Shown here piece by piece: positions 15,235-24,098 of a stretch of DNA of 64,000 nucleotides. The notes under the pieces were generated by a model. That model did not search any database, was not told where the DNA came from, and worked only from the letters and a program-made list of their open reading frames with translations. The stretch comes from Dehalococcoidia bacterium. GTDB lineage: Bacteria; Chloroflexota; Dehalococcoidia; Bin125. Every line of letters begins with the position of its first letter. Position 1 is the stretch's first letter. The stretch is from positions 124,001-188,000 of the forward strand of contig JAJDXE010000010.1 of the NCBI GenBank assembly GCA_022825265.1, given 5' to 3'. Both the position numbers and the translations under genes were made by a program.

Positions 15235-17637
15235 ATGCCGTCCCCGGACCTGGAGGAATTGGCGAGGATTCTGTGTCCGACTGGCCCCGCCGAAGCAAGG
15301 CGGGGTTTGACGGATGATCAGCTCAAGGCTCAGTTTCTAGGTCTTCGAGGCGAGACAAGAGACCTGCTACTTCAATTGGCCAACAATCATTGGTCTGCAT
15401 GGTCCATTGGTCGGATGCTCGTTGAGTGGGACGCCCAAGTCATTGCGGTAGGCAGTAAGGGCACACAAGCCGAAACAACGGCCGAGGTCATCCCCGATGA
15501 ACCGCCCGTCATGTCCGAAGCGCCTCACGATGTCGACTCGTTTACCGAGAGCCTGCTTCAGACCAAGTTCGCGCCAATAGAGCGACGCGAACAGCAGGTT
15601 CAAATGGCCAGAAACACCGCCAAAGCGCTGCAACAGCAGACCTTTGGCATGATCGAAGCCGGTACCGGTACCGGCAAGACCTTGGCATATCTCGCCCCTG
15701 CCGCCATCTGGGCGATGAAGCACGGCGTACGGATCATTATCAGTACCCACACCAAGGCGTTACAGGAGCAGATTCTGGAGCGGGAAGTGCCGCTGCTCAG
15801 GCGATTACTCAATGAACGGCTACCGCAACTCGGTGACGTTGTCAGAGCCGCCGCCATCAAAGGGAGAGTCAACTACCTCTGCCGCTCGGCCTTGGAGCGT
15901 GCCTGTGAGGAGGCCGATGATCCCCATAGCGTCGCATTCCTTGCTCGACTAGCCGTTTGGTCCGCGCAGACTGAAACCGGCGATCGTGCGGAACTGTCGC
16001 TGTCGGAAGAGGAAGAGCGTTCATTCTGGAAGGTCTCGGCCGCGAACGGGAACTGTTCGCCGCGTCGATGCAGTTACTTCAGTCAGGGGACGTGTTTTCT
16101 TCCGCTAGCCCGACTCCGCGCCCGCGCGGCGCATTTGGTGCTGACCAATCATGCTTTGCTGGTCACAGATCGGGAATCGCGATTTATGGTGCCTCCGAGC
16201 TGGGGTTTGATCATCGACGAGGGTCACGAGCTCGAAGATGCGGCGACTAATGCGCTCACCAACGAGATGTCGATCTCGTGGCTCAACCAGCCCATTAGCC
16301 GCATTCTTCGAGTAGGCCGCGATCGGGATTACGGCATCGCAGAAGAGTTTCTTGAGATTGCACCAGAAATCAAGCAAGAGCTGCGCGAGCTGGTGCGTGA
16401 AGCGCGTCAGCAGAATGAGCGACTGTTTGCGTCGCTCGAGCAATGGCCGCTTTGGCTCGTCCGACTACGCCGAGAGCCGCAAGCCAAGATGCGCCTAGTC
16501 GAAGGCGACCTGGTTCACCCCGGCTGGAGAGCGATTGTCGAACAGTGGCTCGTGCTTCGGGCTGCTGTGGAAACCATATGCGATCAGCTTGAGCAGCTTG
16601 ACCTCGAGTATCTGGCGTATGCCAACGACCATCCTTCAGAAGAGCATGAGATTATCCGGTCTACGGCGGAGGTAAGCCAAACACGTGAGTGGCTTGAGGA
16701 GCGGAGTAAGCAGCTTGATTGGGCGCTGCGAGGCTGTCCTGAGGATCCGGACTCGATGATAGTGACCTGGTTAGAGGGTTCAAGGGGAACGCCCCCTGCT
16801 GTGGTCAGTGCTCCGCTCAATGTCGGCCGTAACCTCAGTGTCCTATGGAAGAGTTTCCGCAGCGGCCTGCTGACCGGCGGGACGCTCGCCACAGCTGACG
16901 GCTTCGGCTTCATCAAAGGTCGTCTAGACTTTCCGCTCGACTGGACAGAGCAATATGGATCGCCGTTCGATTACCCTCAGCGAACCCGACTGATCCTCCC
17001 AGAGGGGATGCCCGTTCAGCCGGGGATGAGACCCCATCGATCTGTTGCTGATGCCATCGTGCAACTCGCCGTTGCAGCCAATGGACGGACGATGGTCCTC
17101 TTCACCTCATACAGAACCATGAACCAGACGGCTGAGGCAGTCCGTTCCGCTCTGGAGGCAGCCGAACTCAGGCTTCTGGTCCAGAGAATCGACGGACTGC
17201 CAACTAAGGTGATTCAAGACCTGCGAGAAGATCCTCGAATCGTTGCATTCGGGGTGGCGTCGATGTGGACTGGGGTTGATGTCCCTGGCGACCATCTCTC
17301 ACAACTGATCATCCCCCGCTTACCGTTCCCGGTACATACCGATCCGCTCCATGAAGCCAGAGCCGAAACCTATGACAACGGGTTCACGGAGTACACCTTG
17401 CAGCTCGCCATTATGAGCTTCCGACAGGGCTTTGGCCGCCTGATGCGTAAGCGCACTGATCGCGGCGTCGTCGTGGTTCTGGACGGGCGTATTCGAGCGC
17501 GACAGTACGGTAGGGACTTCGTCGAGAGCGTCATGCCGCCCGAGGCTCAGCCAATGGAGTGGATTCGACGCAGCTCGGTTACCCAAGCCGCGCGGGATAT
17601 CAGCGCATTCCTCGATTCCGTGCCGATCTCGTCGTAA
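15235..17637 (+). CDS. DinG-family ATP-dependent DNA helicase (no exonuclease domain)
   Basis: This 800-aa superfamily 2 helicase resembles DinG/XPD. After about 100 N-terminal residues of unknown type, Walker A reads EAGTGTGKTLAYL. Four cysteines (YLC, then NC, RRC and GTC) form the probable Fe-S site of the family. Motif II is LIIDEGHELED, and the C-terminal helicase motif VI is RQGFGRLMRK. It probably unwinds damaged or structured DNA. The ATG at 15235 is 5 nt after the preceding gene; an upstream frame from 15208 would overlap that gene. The next gene encodes a second, exonuclease-fused DinG, with the stop and start overlapping as TAATG. By eye this copy is somewhat less GC-rich than its neighbour. 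Confidence 0.88.
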   Translation: MPSPDLEELARILCPTGPAEARRGLTDDQLKAQFLGLRGETRDLLLQLANNHWSAWSIGRMLVEWDAQVIAVGSKGTQAETTAEVIPDEPPVMSEAPHDVDSFTESLLQTKFAPIERREQQVQMARNTAKALQQQTFGMIEAGTGTGKTLAYLAPAAIWAMKHGVRIIISTHTKALQEQILEREVPLLRRLLNERLPQLGDVVRAAAIKGRVNYLCRSALERACEEADDPHSVAFLARLAVWSAQTETGDRAELSLSEEEERSFWKVSAANGNCSPRRCSYFSQGTCFLPLARLRARAAHLVLTNHALLVTDRESRFMVPPSWGLIIDEGHELEDAATNALTNEMSISWLNQPISRILRVGRDRDYGIAEEFLEIAPEIKQELRELVREARQQNERLFASLEQWPLWLVRLRREPQAKMRLVEGDLVHPGWRAIVEQWLVLRAAVETICDQLEQLDLEYLAYANDHPSEEHEIIRSTAEVSQTREWLEERSKQLDWALRGCPEDPDSMIVTWLEGSRGTPPAVVSAPLNVGRNLSVLWKSFRSGLLTGGTLATADGFGFIKGRLDFPLDWTEQYGSPFDYPQRTRLILPEGMPVQPGMRPHRSVADAIVQLAVAANGRTMVLFTSYRTMNQTAEAVRSALEAAELRLLVQRIDGLPTKVIQDLREDPRIVAFGVASMWTGVDVPGDHLSQLIIPRLPFPVHTDPLHEARAETYDNGFTEYTLQLAIMSFRQGFGRLMRKRTDRGVVVVLDGRIRARQYGRDFVESVMPPEAQPMEWIRRSSVTQAARDISAFLDSVPISS

Positions 17638-20408
17638 TGTCTCAGACCTACGCTGCCATCGACCTTGAAATGACCGGTCTCAAGCCGGGCTTCGATGAGA
17701 TTATCGAGGTCGGCGTTGTGCGCTGCACACCTGAGCGCGTGCTTGAGCGTTGGAGCTCCCTGGTTCGACCTCTGGAGATGCCTCCCTTACGCGTCCAGCG
17801 GATGACGGGGATTACGCCGTCGATGCTGGAGGATGCGCCGACGTGGGCCGAGATCGAGGAACAGGTGCGGAGCTTGCTGGACGGGGCGACGTTGATTGGG
17901 CACAACGTCCAGTTCGACGAGCGCTTTCTCGACGTTCACGGTCTGAAGTCTGCGAGTCCATCAATCGACACACTGCCGCTGGCGCAGATCGTGGATCCGA
18001 ACGCCCCGACTCATCGGCTCGGTGATCTTTGCCGGCGCTACGGAATCGAATTGCTCGGTGGTCACCGGGCGCTGGCGGATGCGGAGGCCGCGCGACGGGT
18101 GTTTCTGAGCCTTAGATCGCGCTTTGACGAGCTTCCTTTGAGCGCGCGTGACTCCCTGAGCGAGATTGCGAGCACCGGCAACCTGTTCTGGGCTCCCGGG
18201 CGGGCGTTGCGAGAGTGGTCGCTTGAGGCGACGAGAGCCGTTTCTCCAGAGCAGCGGGCAGGGAGAGAAACGCATCGACCACTCGAGCCGGTTGACCTAC
18301 CTCAGGGATCGTTGGCGGAACTGACGAGCCAGGCGTTCGCGTCGGTTGCCGACGAGGAGTTCGAGCTGCGAACCGAACAGCTCGATATGGCCCGCGACGT
18401 CGCGGAAGCGCTGCAGTTCGGCGGCACGTTGATCGTGGAGGCGGGGACCGGCACCGGGAAGTCCTTGGCCTACCTCGTACCGGCTGCTCTGTGGGCGCTG
18501 AAGACGGGCAACACGGTGATCGTCAGCACGCACACGATCAACCTGCAGCAACAACTCGAAGGCAAGGACGTCGAGTTTGCCCGCCAACTGATCGCGGGAG
18601 TTTCGACAGAGGCCGCGGAGGCGTTGAAGTCGACGGTCGTCAAGGGCCGAGACAACTATCTCTGCCAGGAAAAGGTCGATCGCGAATTGAGGCGGGCGAC
18701 CGATTGGGATGATCCCCTGCTACTCGCCCGTGCGTCGGTCTGGCGTTCAATGACCGAGCGTGGGGATCGGGCTGAACTGCGGCTGCCGACGCCAAAGCTT
18801 CGAGAATGGGAGAAGTTCTCGGCACGAGATACCGGATGCCTCTCCGACCGCAGTTGCGAATACGCCATGAATGGCACTTGCTTCCTGCTGAGAGTGCAGC
18901 GGCAGGCAGCGAACTCGCACATCGTGATTGCGAATCATGCGCTGCTGGTCAGGGCACTTGCGAGCGGCGCGGTCACCATGCCGGACGCTCCAGTTGTGAT
19001 CATCGACGAATCACACGCGCTGGAGGACGTAGCGACGGACCAGCTCTCGCTGGAGATGAGTGAGCCGTGGATGGTGGAGGCTGTCCAACGGGTGGTTGAC
19101 GGGCCTGAATCGCTCTCCCGGTCGGCTGAACGGCAGGGATTGAGGACAGAGTCTCAGCGACTCAAGCAGTATGGCGCGCAAGCTGAGGAATCCTTGCAGA
19201 AGCTGTTCGATGAGGTGGGAGAGTTCGTCTCCGAGTACTCCGATGACCAACGGGGTAACGAAGATCGAGTCACGCTGAGCCAGGGAGCGCGCAACACCAG
19301 GGCATGGTCTGATCTGGAGCTGGTCTGGGAAGACGCTCAGGCTGCGCTCGGTCAGCTTGCCACAGCAGTAGACGAGATCGGGCAGGAATGGTTCTCGCAG
19401 GTTCGAGAGGCTCGCGGCGACGAAGAGCGCGAGTTGCAGTCGCTTGCGAACGAGGCCCAGAGTGTGCTCGCCGATCTGACCGAACGAACCCGCCATCTCG
19501 CCCAAGCCGTGACGGAGTACTCGAGCGAACAGATTGCATGGGCGGCGAGGGAGAATCGACGGACAGGCGCGTCGAGCATCCACGCAGCGCCGCTGAGCGT
19601 CGCATCTCATCTGCAACCGCTCTGGAACGAGCGTCACGCGACCATTCTCACCGGGGCGACATTGGCGACGAGCGCTCAGGAGCATTCGACATTCGATTAC
19701 CTGAGGGAGCGGCTCGGTATCGACGATGCCACGGAGTCGCAGTACGGATCGCCGTTCGATTACGAACGGCGCTGCCGCGTCTACCTGCCTTCAGACTTCC
19801 TCGACGCCGATGATCACCAACACCCCGATTCTGTAGCCAACGCGATCCAGACTCTTTCGATTGCGGCCGGTGGGCGGACGATGGTGCTGTTCCGCTCATA
19901 CAACGCCATGAACCAGGTGACGCGGCGAATCAAGGATGATTTGGAAGCGTCCGGTCTGGTGCTGCTTCGCCAGGGTCGGGACGGATCTGCTGCAGCGATC
20001 GTCGAAGCGCTGCGGTCCGATCCAAAGTCCGTGGCTTTCGGCGTCGCTGCGCTCTGGACGGGCGTCGACATTCCGGGAGATGCGCTCTCGCTGCTGATCA
20101 TGACCCGGCTGCCTTTCGCGCCGCCGAACGACCCGGTGCTCAAGGCTCGCGGAGAGTTGTACGACAACGAGTTCATGGAGTTCTCCCTGCCTGCCGCCGT
20201 GTTGCAGTTCCGGCAGGGGTTCGGGCGACTGATTCGCACCCAGTCCGACCTCGGGGCTGCAGTGATCCTGGACGGACGCATCGTGAGCCGACGCTATGGC
20301 CAGCGCTTTCTCGATGCTCTGCCTCCGGCGCCGGTGATCCGGAAGCCCGTTGCGGCGGTCGCGGACGATCTGCGCAGCTTTCTGCCGCCGATCGGCGGTT
20401 CTTCATGA
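17637..20408 (+). CDS. DinG-type helicase fused to DnaQ-like 3'-5' exonuclease
   Basis: The 923-aa product starts at the ATG at 17637, overlapping the previous stop. Residues 1-165 form a DEDDh exonuclease: Exo I IDLEMTGL (D9, E11), Exo II GHNVQFDERF, Exo III with HRALADAEA. The helicase begins with EAGTGTGKSLAYL near residue 267. The four Fe-S cysteines are YLC, GC, SC and GTC. Motif II is VIIDESHALED and motif VI is FRQGFGRLIR. This layout matches Bacillus-type DinG of about 930 aa. It follows a paralogous helicase without the nuclease, so two DinG proteins are co-expressed. The stop overlaps the following GNAT gene (ATGA). Confidence 0.92.
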   Translation: MSQTYAAIDLEMTGLKPGFDEIIEVGVVRCTPERVLERWSSLVRPLEMPPLRVQRMTGITPSMLEDAPTWAEIEEQVRSLLDGATLIGHNVQFDERFLDVHGLKSASPSIDTLPLAQIVDPNAPTHRLGDLCRRYGIELLGGHRALADAEAARRVFLSLRSRFDELPLSARDSLSEIASTGNLFWAPGRALREWSLEATRAVSPEQRAGRETHRPLEPVDLPQGSLAELTSQAFASVADEEFELRTEQLDMARDVAEALQFGGTLIVEAGTGTGKSLAYLVPAALWALKTGNTVIVSTHTINLQQQLEGKDVEFARQLIAGVSTEAAEALKSTVVKGRDNYLCQEKVDRELRRATDWDDPLLLARASVWRSMTERGDRAELRLPTPKLREWEKFSARDTGCLSDRSCEYAMNGTCFLLRVQRQAANSHIVIANHALLVRALASGAVTMPDAPVVIIDESHALEDVATDQLSLEMSEPWMVEAVQRVVDGPESLSRSAERQGLRTESQRLKQYGAQAEESLQKLFDEVGEFVSEYSDDQRGNEDRVTLSQGARNTRAWSDLELVWEDAQAALGQLATAVDEIGQEWFSQVREARGDEERELQSLANEAQSVLADLTERTRHLAQAVTEYSSEQIAWAARENRRTGASSIHAAPLSVASHLQPLWNERHATILTGATLATSAQEHSTFDYLRERLGIDDATESQYGSPFDYERRCRVYLPSDFLDADDHQHPDSVANAIQTLSIAAGGRTMVLFRSYNAMNQVTRRIKDDLEASGLVLLRQGRDGSAAAIVEALRSDPKSVAFGVAALWTGVDIPGDALSLLIMTRLPFAPPNDPVLKARGELYDNEFMEFSLPAAVLQFRQGFGRLIRTQSDLGAAVILDGRIVSRRYGQRFLDALPPAPVIRKPVAAVADDLRSFLPPIGGSS

Positions 20409-20956
20409 CTGCCGGAGTCTCTTGGCCTGCGCTGGTTGAGGGTGAACGGGCCAGTCTGTGGAGGTTTGAGGGCGAGGTTGTCGAAGCTGATTGGCTGGAA
20501 GAGGCGGCGCAGGCGATCGCCGGGCGCGCTCAGCCTTGCCGCTTGCAGGATCGACTGGAGGACCAGGATCAGGGTTGGTGGATTCTTGGCGATGGGAACA
20601 TCGTCGGAGCGCTATGTGGCAAGCTCGCCGGGTTGAGTTCGCCGGTTGGGTCGCAGGCGCTGATCTGGACGTGGCTGGCTGTTGATGCTCGCTGGCGGGC
20701 GTACGGCTATGGCGGCGCGGCAGTTCCGCTGCTTGAGCAGGCTGCTCGCGGCGTTGGCGCGACGACCGCGCTCGCGCCGCTGCCGCCGGACAATGGAGTG
20801 GCGCTCTACTTCTGGCTACGCTTGGGCTACACGCCGCTGCGCTCTGCGCCTGTTGATCGGGTCGATTGGCCCACCGGTGTGGCCTCGGACGCGCTCTGGA
20901 TGCAGCGTCCGCTTGATTCCGTCAGTTCAATCGACAACCACAGTCCCGAGGAGTAA
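20405..20956 (+). CDS. GNAT-family N-acetyltransferase
   Basis: The 183-aa product has the acetyl-CoA-binding segment of the fold, here WLAVDARWRAYGYGGAAV (a variant of the R/QxxGxG/A loop). Near the C-terminus comes NGVALYFWLRLGYTPLR, the usual motif B with the FY-x-x-x-GF-like ending. The substrate is unknown. The ATG overlaps the dinG stop by 4 nt. Confidence 0.78.
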   Translation: MTAGVSWPALVEGERASLWRFEGEVVEADWLEEAAQAIAGRAQPCRLQDRLEDQDQGWWILGDGNIVGALCGKLAGLSSPVGSQALIWTWLAVDARWRAYGYGGAAVPLLEQAARGVGATTALAPLPPDNGVALYFWLRLGYTPLRSAPVDRVDWPTGVASDALWMQRPLDSVSSIDNHSPEE

Positions 20957-20959
20957 TCC

Positions 20960-21379
20960 ATGTCCCTGGTGATTCCCGAAGAGGTCCGCGAGCGGGTCAA
21001 TGGCGCGCTGGACGAAGGCTTTCCGATGTGCATGGTCGCGGTGAGCAGCGACTCGCAACCGGTGGTCAGCTTTCGCGGGAGTACGCAGACGTTCGGCGAC
21101 GACGCGTTGGCGATCTGGGTGCGGGGGGAGTCATCCTCGACCTTGAACGCGATTGCCGACAACCCGAGTGTGGCGCTGATGTACACGAATATGCCGTCGA
21201 GGAAGTTCTTCATCTTCCGGGGACAGGCCGCTGTGACCACCGACGCGGGGGAACGCGACCAGATCTGGGAAGGTCAGCACGACCTTGAGAAGGGTCGGGA
21301 CATGGAGCGGACGGGGACGGCGGTGGTGATTCGACTGGACTCGCTGCAGGGCAGCGGGGTCAACCTGACGCGGGATTAG
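20960..21379 (+). CDS. Pyridoxamine 5'-phosphate oxidase-like split-barrel protein
   Basis: This is a 139-aa protein of the PNPOx/flavin-binding split-barrel class. Recognisable elements are an N-terminal helix, MCMVAVSSDSQPVVSFRG, ALAIWVRGESSSTLNAIADNPSVALMY, and the strand FFIFRGQAAV. Such proteins bind FMN, F420 or haem; which one is not evident. It lies 3 nt after the GNAT gene. It ends with a stop that overlaps the stop of the converging gene. Confidence 0.75.
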   Translation: MSLVIPEEVRERVNGALDEGFPMCMVAVSSDSQPVVSFRGSTQTFGDDALAIWVRGESSSTLNAIADNPSVALMYTNMPSRKFFIFRGQAAVTTDAGERDQIWEGQHDLEKGRDMERTGTAVVIRLDSLQGSGVNLTRD

Positions 21380-21681
21380 CGCCGCTCGTCACGGCGTCGT
21401 TGGAGTGAGCGCCGGAAGAGGCGTCCGCCGCCGAGACCTGCCATCAGCACGCCGATCCAGAGGACGATCTGCTCAACGATCCCGCCGACGCCGGAGAATG
21501 CCCATCCGAGCCACATCCCCAGACCCATCGCGGTGACGACTCCGGCGGTCGGCAGCCACGAGCGTCGCTGTGAAACTTCAACTCTCGCTGCCTGAGAGTC
21601 GTCAGGGCTGACGAACTGAGTTTTGGACTCCGCGGCCGTGTTGGTTCGTCTCCGGCGTCGACGTGGTCGCTGACGCGGCAT
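21376..21681 (-). CDS. Small basic membrane protein, unknown function
   Basis: The product is 101 aa from the ATG at 21681, 1 nt after the stop of the upstream zinc-finger gene. The N-terminus is extremely Arg-rich (MPRQRPRRRRRRTN). Two hydrophobic segments follow, around AGVVTAMGLGMWLGWAFSGV and EQIVLWIGVLMAGLGGG. The C-terminus is again Arg-rich. No family was recognised. Tight spacing places it last in a three-gene minus-strand operon with the zinc-finger protein and the nucleotidyltransferase. Confidence 0.65.
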   Translation of the reverse strand: MPRQRPRRRRRRTNTAAESKTQFVSPDDSQAARVEVSQRRSWLPTAGVVTAMGLGMWLGWAFSGVGGIVEQIVLWIGVLMAGLGGGRLFRRSLQRRRDERR

Positions 21682-21682
21682 G

Positions 21683-22027
21683 TCAGCGTCTCCGGCGTGC
21701 GAGATCGCGAGCGCTTGCTCCGCCTGACGCTCTTCGAGCACGCCGTTTCGGCTCCGGTGCATCCGGCTCAATCGTCGGAGGCTCTTCGTCCCCGGGCGCC
21801 GTCAGACCGGCCTGCTGATCGAGACAGTTGCGACAGGCGAACTGCAACGCCATCACCTCGTCGTCGATCCAGACATCGCCGCAATCGGGTCCGGTCGCCG
21901 TCGTGGTCAGGCGGAGGTGGAAGTACTCGCCGCAGCGGTAACAGTCGGAGCGGGCTTGAGGCCCGGCCGGTTCTCCGCAGACGGAGCAGGGCCAGGCGCC
22001 TTCGGAGGTCTCTGCTTCGGTAGTCAT
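21683..22027 (-). CDS. Small zinc-finger protein
   Basis: The 114-aa product has three Cys pairs or clusters: CSVCGE, DCYRCGEYFH and ACRNCLDQQ. This suggests a treble-clef or RING-like zinc site with the His of EYFH. The C-terminal 35 residues are acidic, then Arg-rich. The ATG at 22027 overlaps the stop of the upstream nucleotidyltransferase gene by 4 nt, which favours this start over the longer open frame to 22513. Its role is unknown; the operon context hints at RNA metabolism. Confidence 0.72.
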   Translation of the reverse strand: MTTEAETSEGAWPCSVCGEPAGPQARSDCYRCGEYFHLRLTTTATGPDCGDVWIDDEVMALQFACRNCLDQQAGLTAPGDEEPPTIEPDAPEPKRRARRASGGASARDLARRRR

Positions 22028-23310
22028 CGCGACAATCGTATCCGCTGTTCCATTCGCGCGACAGACGAGGCGTCCGACGGATCCAGTTCGCCGTCCCAGA
22101 TGGCCGATTCGATCTGTTCTAGCCAACCACCGATTTTCGGTCCTTGTTCGATGCCGAGTTGCAAGAGCCTCCCTGGCGTGATTGGGGTGGCGATGTTTTC
22201 GCGACGTTCGAGGAAGTTCGAGATGGCTAGCTGGGATGGTCCGCTCCAGATTGTCTGGGCGGCTTCGAGTGCGGAGTTGGGGAACTGCTTGAGCCGGAGT
22301 GCGACGCTTGAGGCGCGGCGTGTCTGTCCGATGCTTCGTCTCGCGGCGCGTAGGCGGACGCCGGACTCGAGCGCGGTGCGCTCCCGTCGATTCAGTCCTA
22401 CTGACTCGGGCAACCACTCTGCAATCTGCGGTTCGCGGCTCAAGAGGCCGGTCGATGCCCAGAATCGCTCCGGGTCGCCGGATAATTGCGTCGTGCGCCC
22501 TGAGACAATCCATCTGGGATCACGAGACTGTGGAATTCTCAACCGCTGAGCAGATTCCAACGCTCTGACTGCGTTCGGCTCCTGCAGCAAGAGGCGCCAG
22601 GCATCGCCGAAGCGAGCTGGACTGAGCGCCTTTAGATGCTCGCGGTCGCGCCTGGCATCGGCCATCGTTCGGCGCTCGATCGTCCCTCCGATGCGCGCGG
22701 CGTACCGGGCAGCCCGGATCAGGCGCGTGGGATCATCGCGAAACGAGTGTCCGTACAGTGTTCGGACCTCTCGGCGTTTGAGGTCGCTGACTGCACCGTG
22801 CGGATCGATTAGACGGCCGGCGCGATTGCCGCTCGCGGTTAACGCCGCAGCGTTGATGCTGAAGTCTCGGCGGCGAAGATCGATGTCAATCGGCGCGGGA
22901 CTGACGATCGGGAGGGCTGCCGGGGATGGGTATCGTTCGCTGCGCGTTCGGGCGAGGTCGACGTTCGTCCCATCGGCAAGGATGGCGTTTGCTGTTCCGA
23001 AGCGATCGTGGATTGTGACTTGCTCCTCGGAAGCTTCCGATATTGCGCTAAGAAACGCAGCAGGATCTCCGTTGATTGCGAGGTCGAGGTCCAGAGGACT
23101 CTGGCCACCTAGCTGCCTGTCCATGAGCAGATCGCGAACCACTCCTCCGACTACGTACAGGTCTGTCTGACGGCGATCCGCCAAATGACATAACGTATCG
23201 AAGAGGGCATGCGCCGCCGGCGCTTCGGCGTGCAGCTGCCGAGTCAGGCGACCGAGGAGGTCTTCACGGTTGACGGGGAATTCAGTGCTCACAACCCCAG
23301 TCCTCGCCAT
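22024..23310 (-). CDS. CCA-adding enzyme / poly(A) polymerase family nucleotidyltransferase
   Basis: This is a class II tRNA nucleotidyltransferase-type protein of 428 aa. It has YVVGGVVRDLLM, then DLDLAING carrying the catalytic aspartates, RRRDFSINAAAL, and RDDPTRLIRAARYAARIG, which is motif D/E with the flexible-loop arginines. The C-terminal helical part is less conserved. It could add or repair tRNA CCA ends or polyadenylate RNA. All three tRNA genes in the window already encode CCA, so repair or polyadenylation is more likely than obligatory synthesis. GTG at 23313 or a downstream GTG near 23292 are alternative starts. Confidence 0.85.
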   Translation of the reverse strand: MARTGVVSTEFPVNREDLLGRLTRQLHAEAPAAHALFDTLCHLADRRQTDLYVVGGVVRDLLMDRQLGGQSPLDLDLAINGDPAAFLSAISEASEEQVTIHDRFGTANAILADGTNVDLARTRSERYPSPAALPIVSPAPIDIDLRRRDFSINAAALTASGNRAGRLIDPHGAVSDLKRREVRTLYGHSFRDDPTRLIRAARYAARIGGTIERRTMADARRDREHLKALSPARFGDAWRLLLQEPNAVRALESAQRLRIPQSRDPRWIVSGRTTQLSGDPERFWASTGLLSREPQIAEWLPESVGLNRRERTALESGVRLRAARRSIGQTRRASSVALRLKQFPNSALEAAQTIWSGPSQLAISNFLERRENIATPITPGRLLQLGIEQGPKIGGWLEQIESAIWDGELDPSDASSVARMEQRIRLSR

Positions 23311-23384
23311 CACGGTACGCGCTGGCAGCTCGCCGCTCCTGTTCGCTGTCCACTAATTGATCACCTGAGTAAACTGAGTTGGCT

Positions 23385-24098
23385 ATGTGCGCCTCATCGA
23401 AACTTCATCTGGAGCGATTGCAGGAGCGGCTCCGCTATCGGTTCTCGGATGTTGGGCTGTTGCGCCAGGCGATGGTTCATCGCTCGTATCTCAACGAGGT
23501 CAACGAACCCGGCCTGGAGTCGAATGAGCGGCTGGAGTTTCTCGGCGATGCGTTGCTCGGCTCGGTCGTTGCACAGCGACTGTTCGACGAGTTTCCGAAT
23601 GCCGGAGAGGGATGGATGACGGTCGCCCGCTCGCAGCTCGTTCGCAACGAAACCCTGGGCGCCATCGGAAAGGAACTCGGGCTGGGCGATTGTCTGTTGA
23701 TGGGGGCGGGGATCGCCAACGACGGGGCGAGGAACCGTCTCACGGTACTCAGCCGAGCGCTGGAGGCGGTGTTCGGGGCGGTCTGGCTTGACGGCGGCGA
23801 GGATTCGCTGCGATGCGCCATCCTGGGGCTGTTGCAGGGTCAGTTCGATGAGTTGACTTCTGACGACTTGCGGTCGGACGCCAAGTCGCGGCTGCAACAA
23901 CTGACCCAATCCCGAAACGGCGCCCAACCAAACTACGCCATTGTCGAGGAGGCCGGCCCTCCCCACGACCGGACATTCCGGGCAGTGGTCATGGTGAACG
24001 GCGATGAGCTGGCTGAGGGCACTGGCCGGAGTAAGCAGGCGGCAGAGATGGACGCCGCGCGTCGAGCACTGCAGCAGTTGCAAGCAGAGACGTCATAA
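23385..24098 (+). CDS. rnc: Ribonuclease III with altered metal-site residue
   Basis: RNase III cleaves double-stranded RNA, including rRNA precursors. The 237-aa product has the signature NERLEFLGDALL (residues 47-58) with its Glu and Asp. In the second half of the active site, the usual L-A-D-A-x-E-A is VLSRALEA. The Asp equivalent to E. coli D114 is therefore Arg (about residue 124), while the essential downstream Glu is kept. The C-terminal dsRNA-binding domain (PNYAIVEEAGPPHDRTF ... SKQAAEMDAARRAL) is intact. The stop TAA overlaps the smc ATG by one base; the rnc-smc-ftsY order is common. A TTG at 23379 is an alternative start. Confidence 0.9.
   Translation: MCASSKLHLERLQERLRYRFSDVGLLRQAMVHRSYLNEVNEPGLESNERLEFLGDALLGSVVAQRLFDEFPNAGEGWMTVARSQLVRNETLGAIGKELGLGDCLLMGAGIANDGARNRLTVLSRALEAVFGAVWLDGGEDSLRCAILGLLQGQFDELTSDDLRSDAKSRLQQLTQSRNGAQPNYAIVEEAGPPHDRTFRAVVMVNGDELAEGTGRSKQAAEMDAARRALQQLQAETS

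Noticed and set aside
13682..15298. 538-codon open frame on the minus strand
   Set aside because: It lies opposite ispE, the membrane protein and the PHP gene, all of which have recognisable motifs. The frame itself has none.
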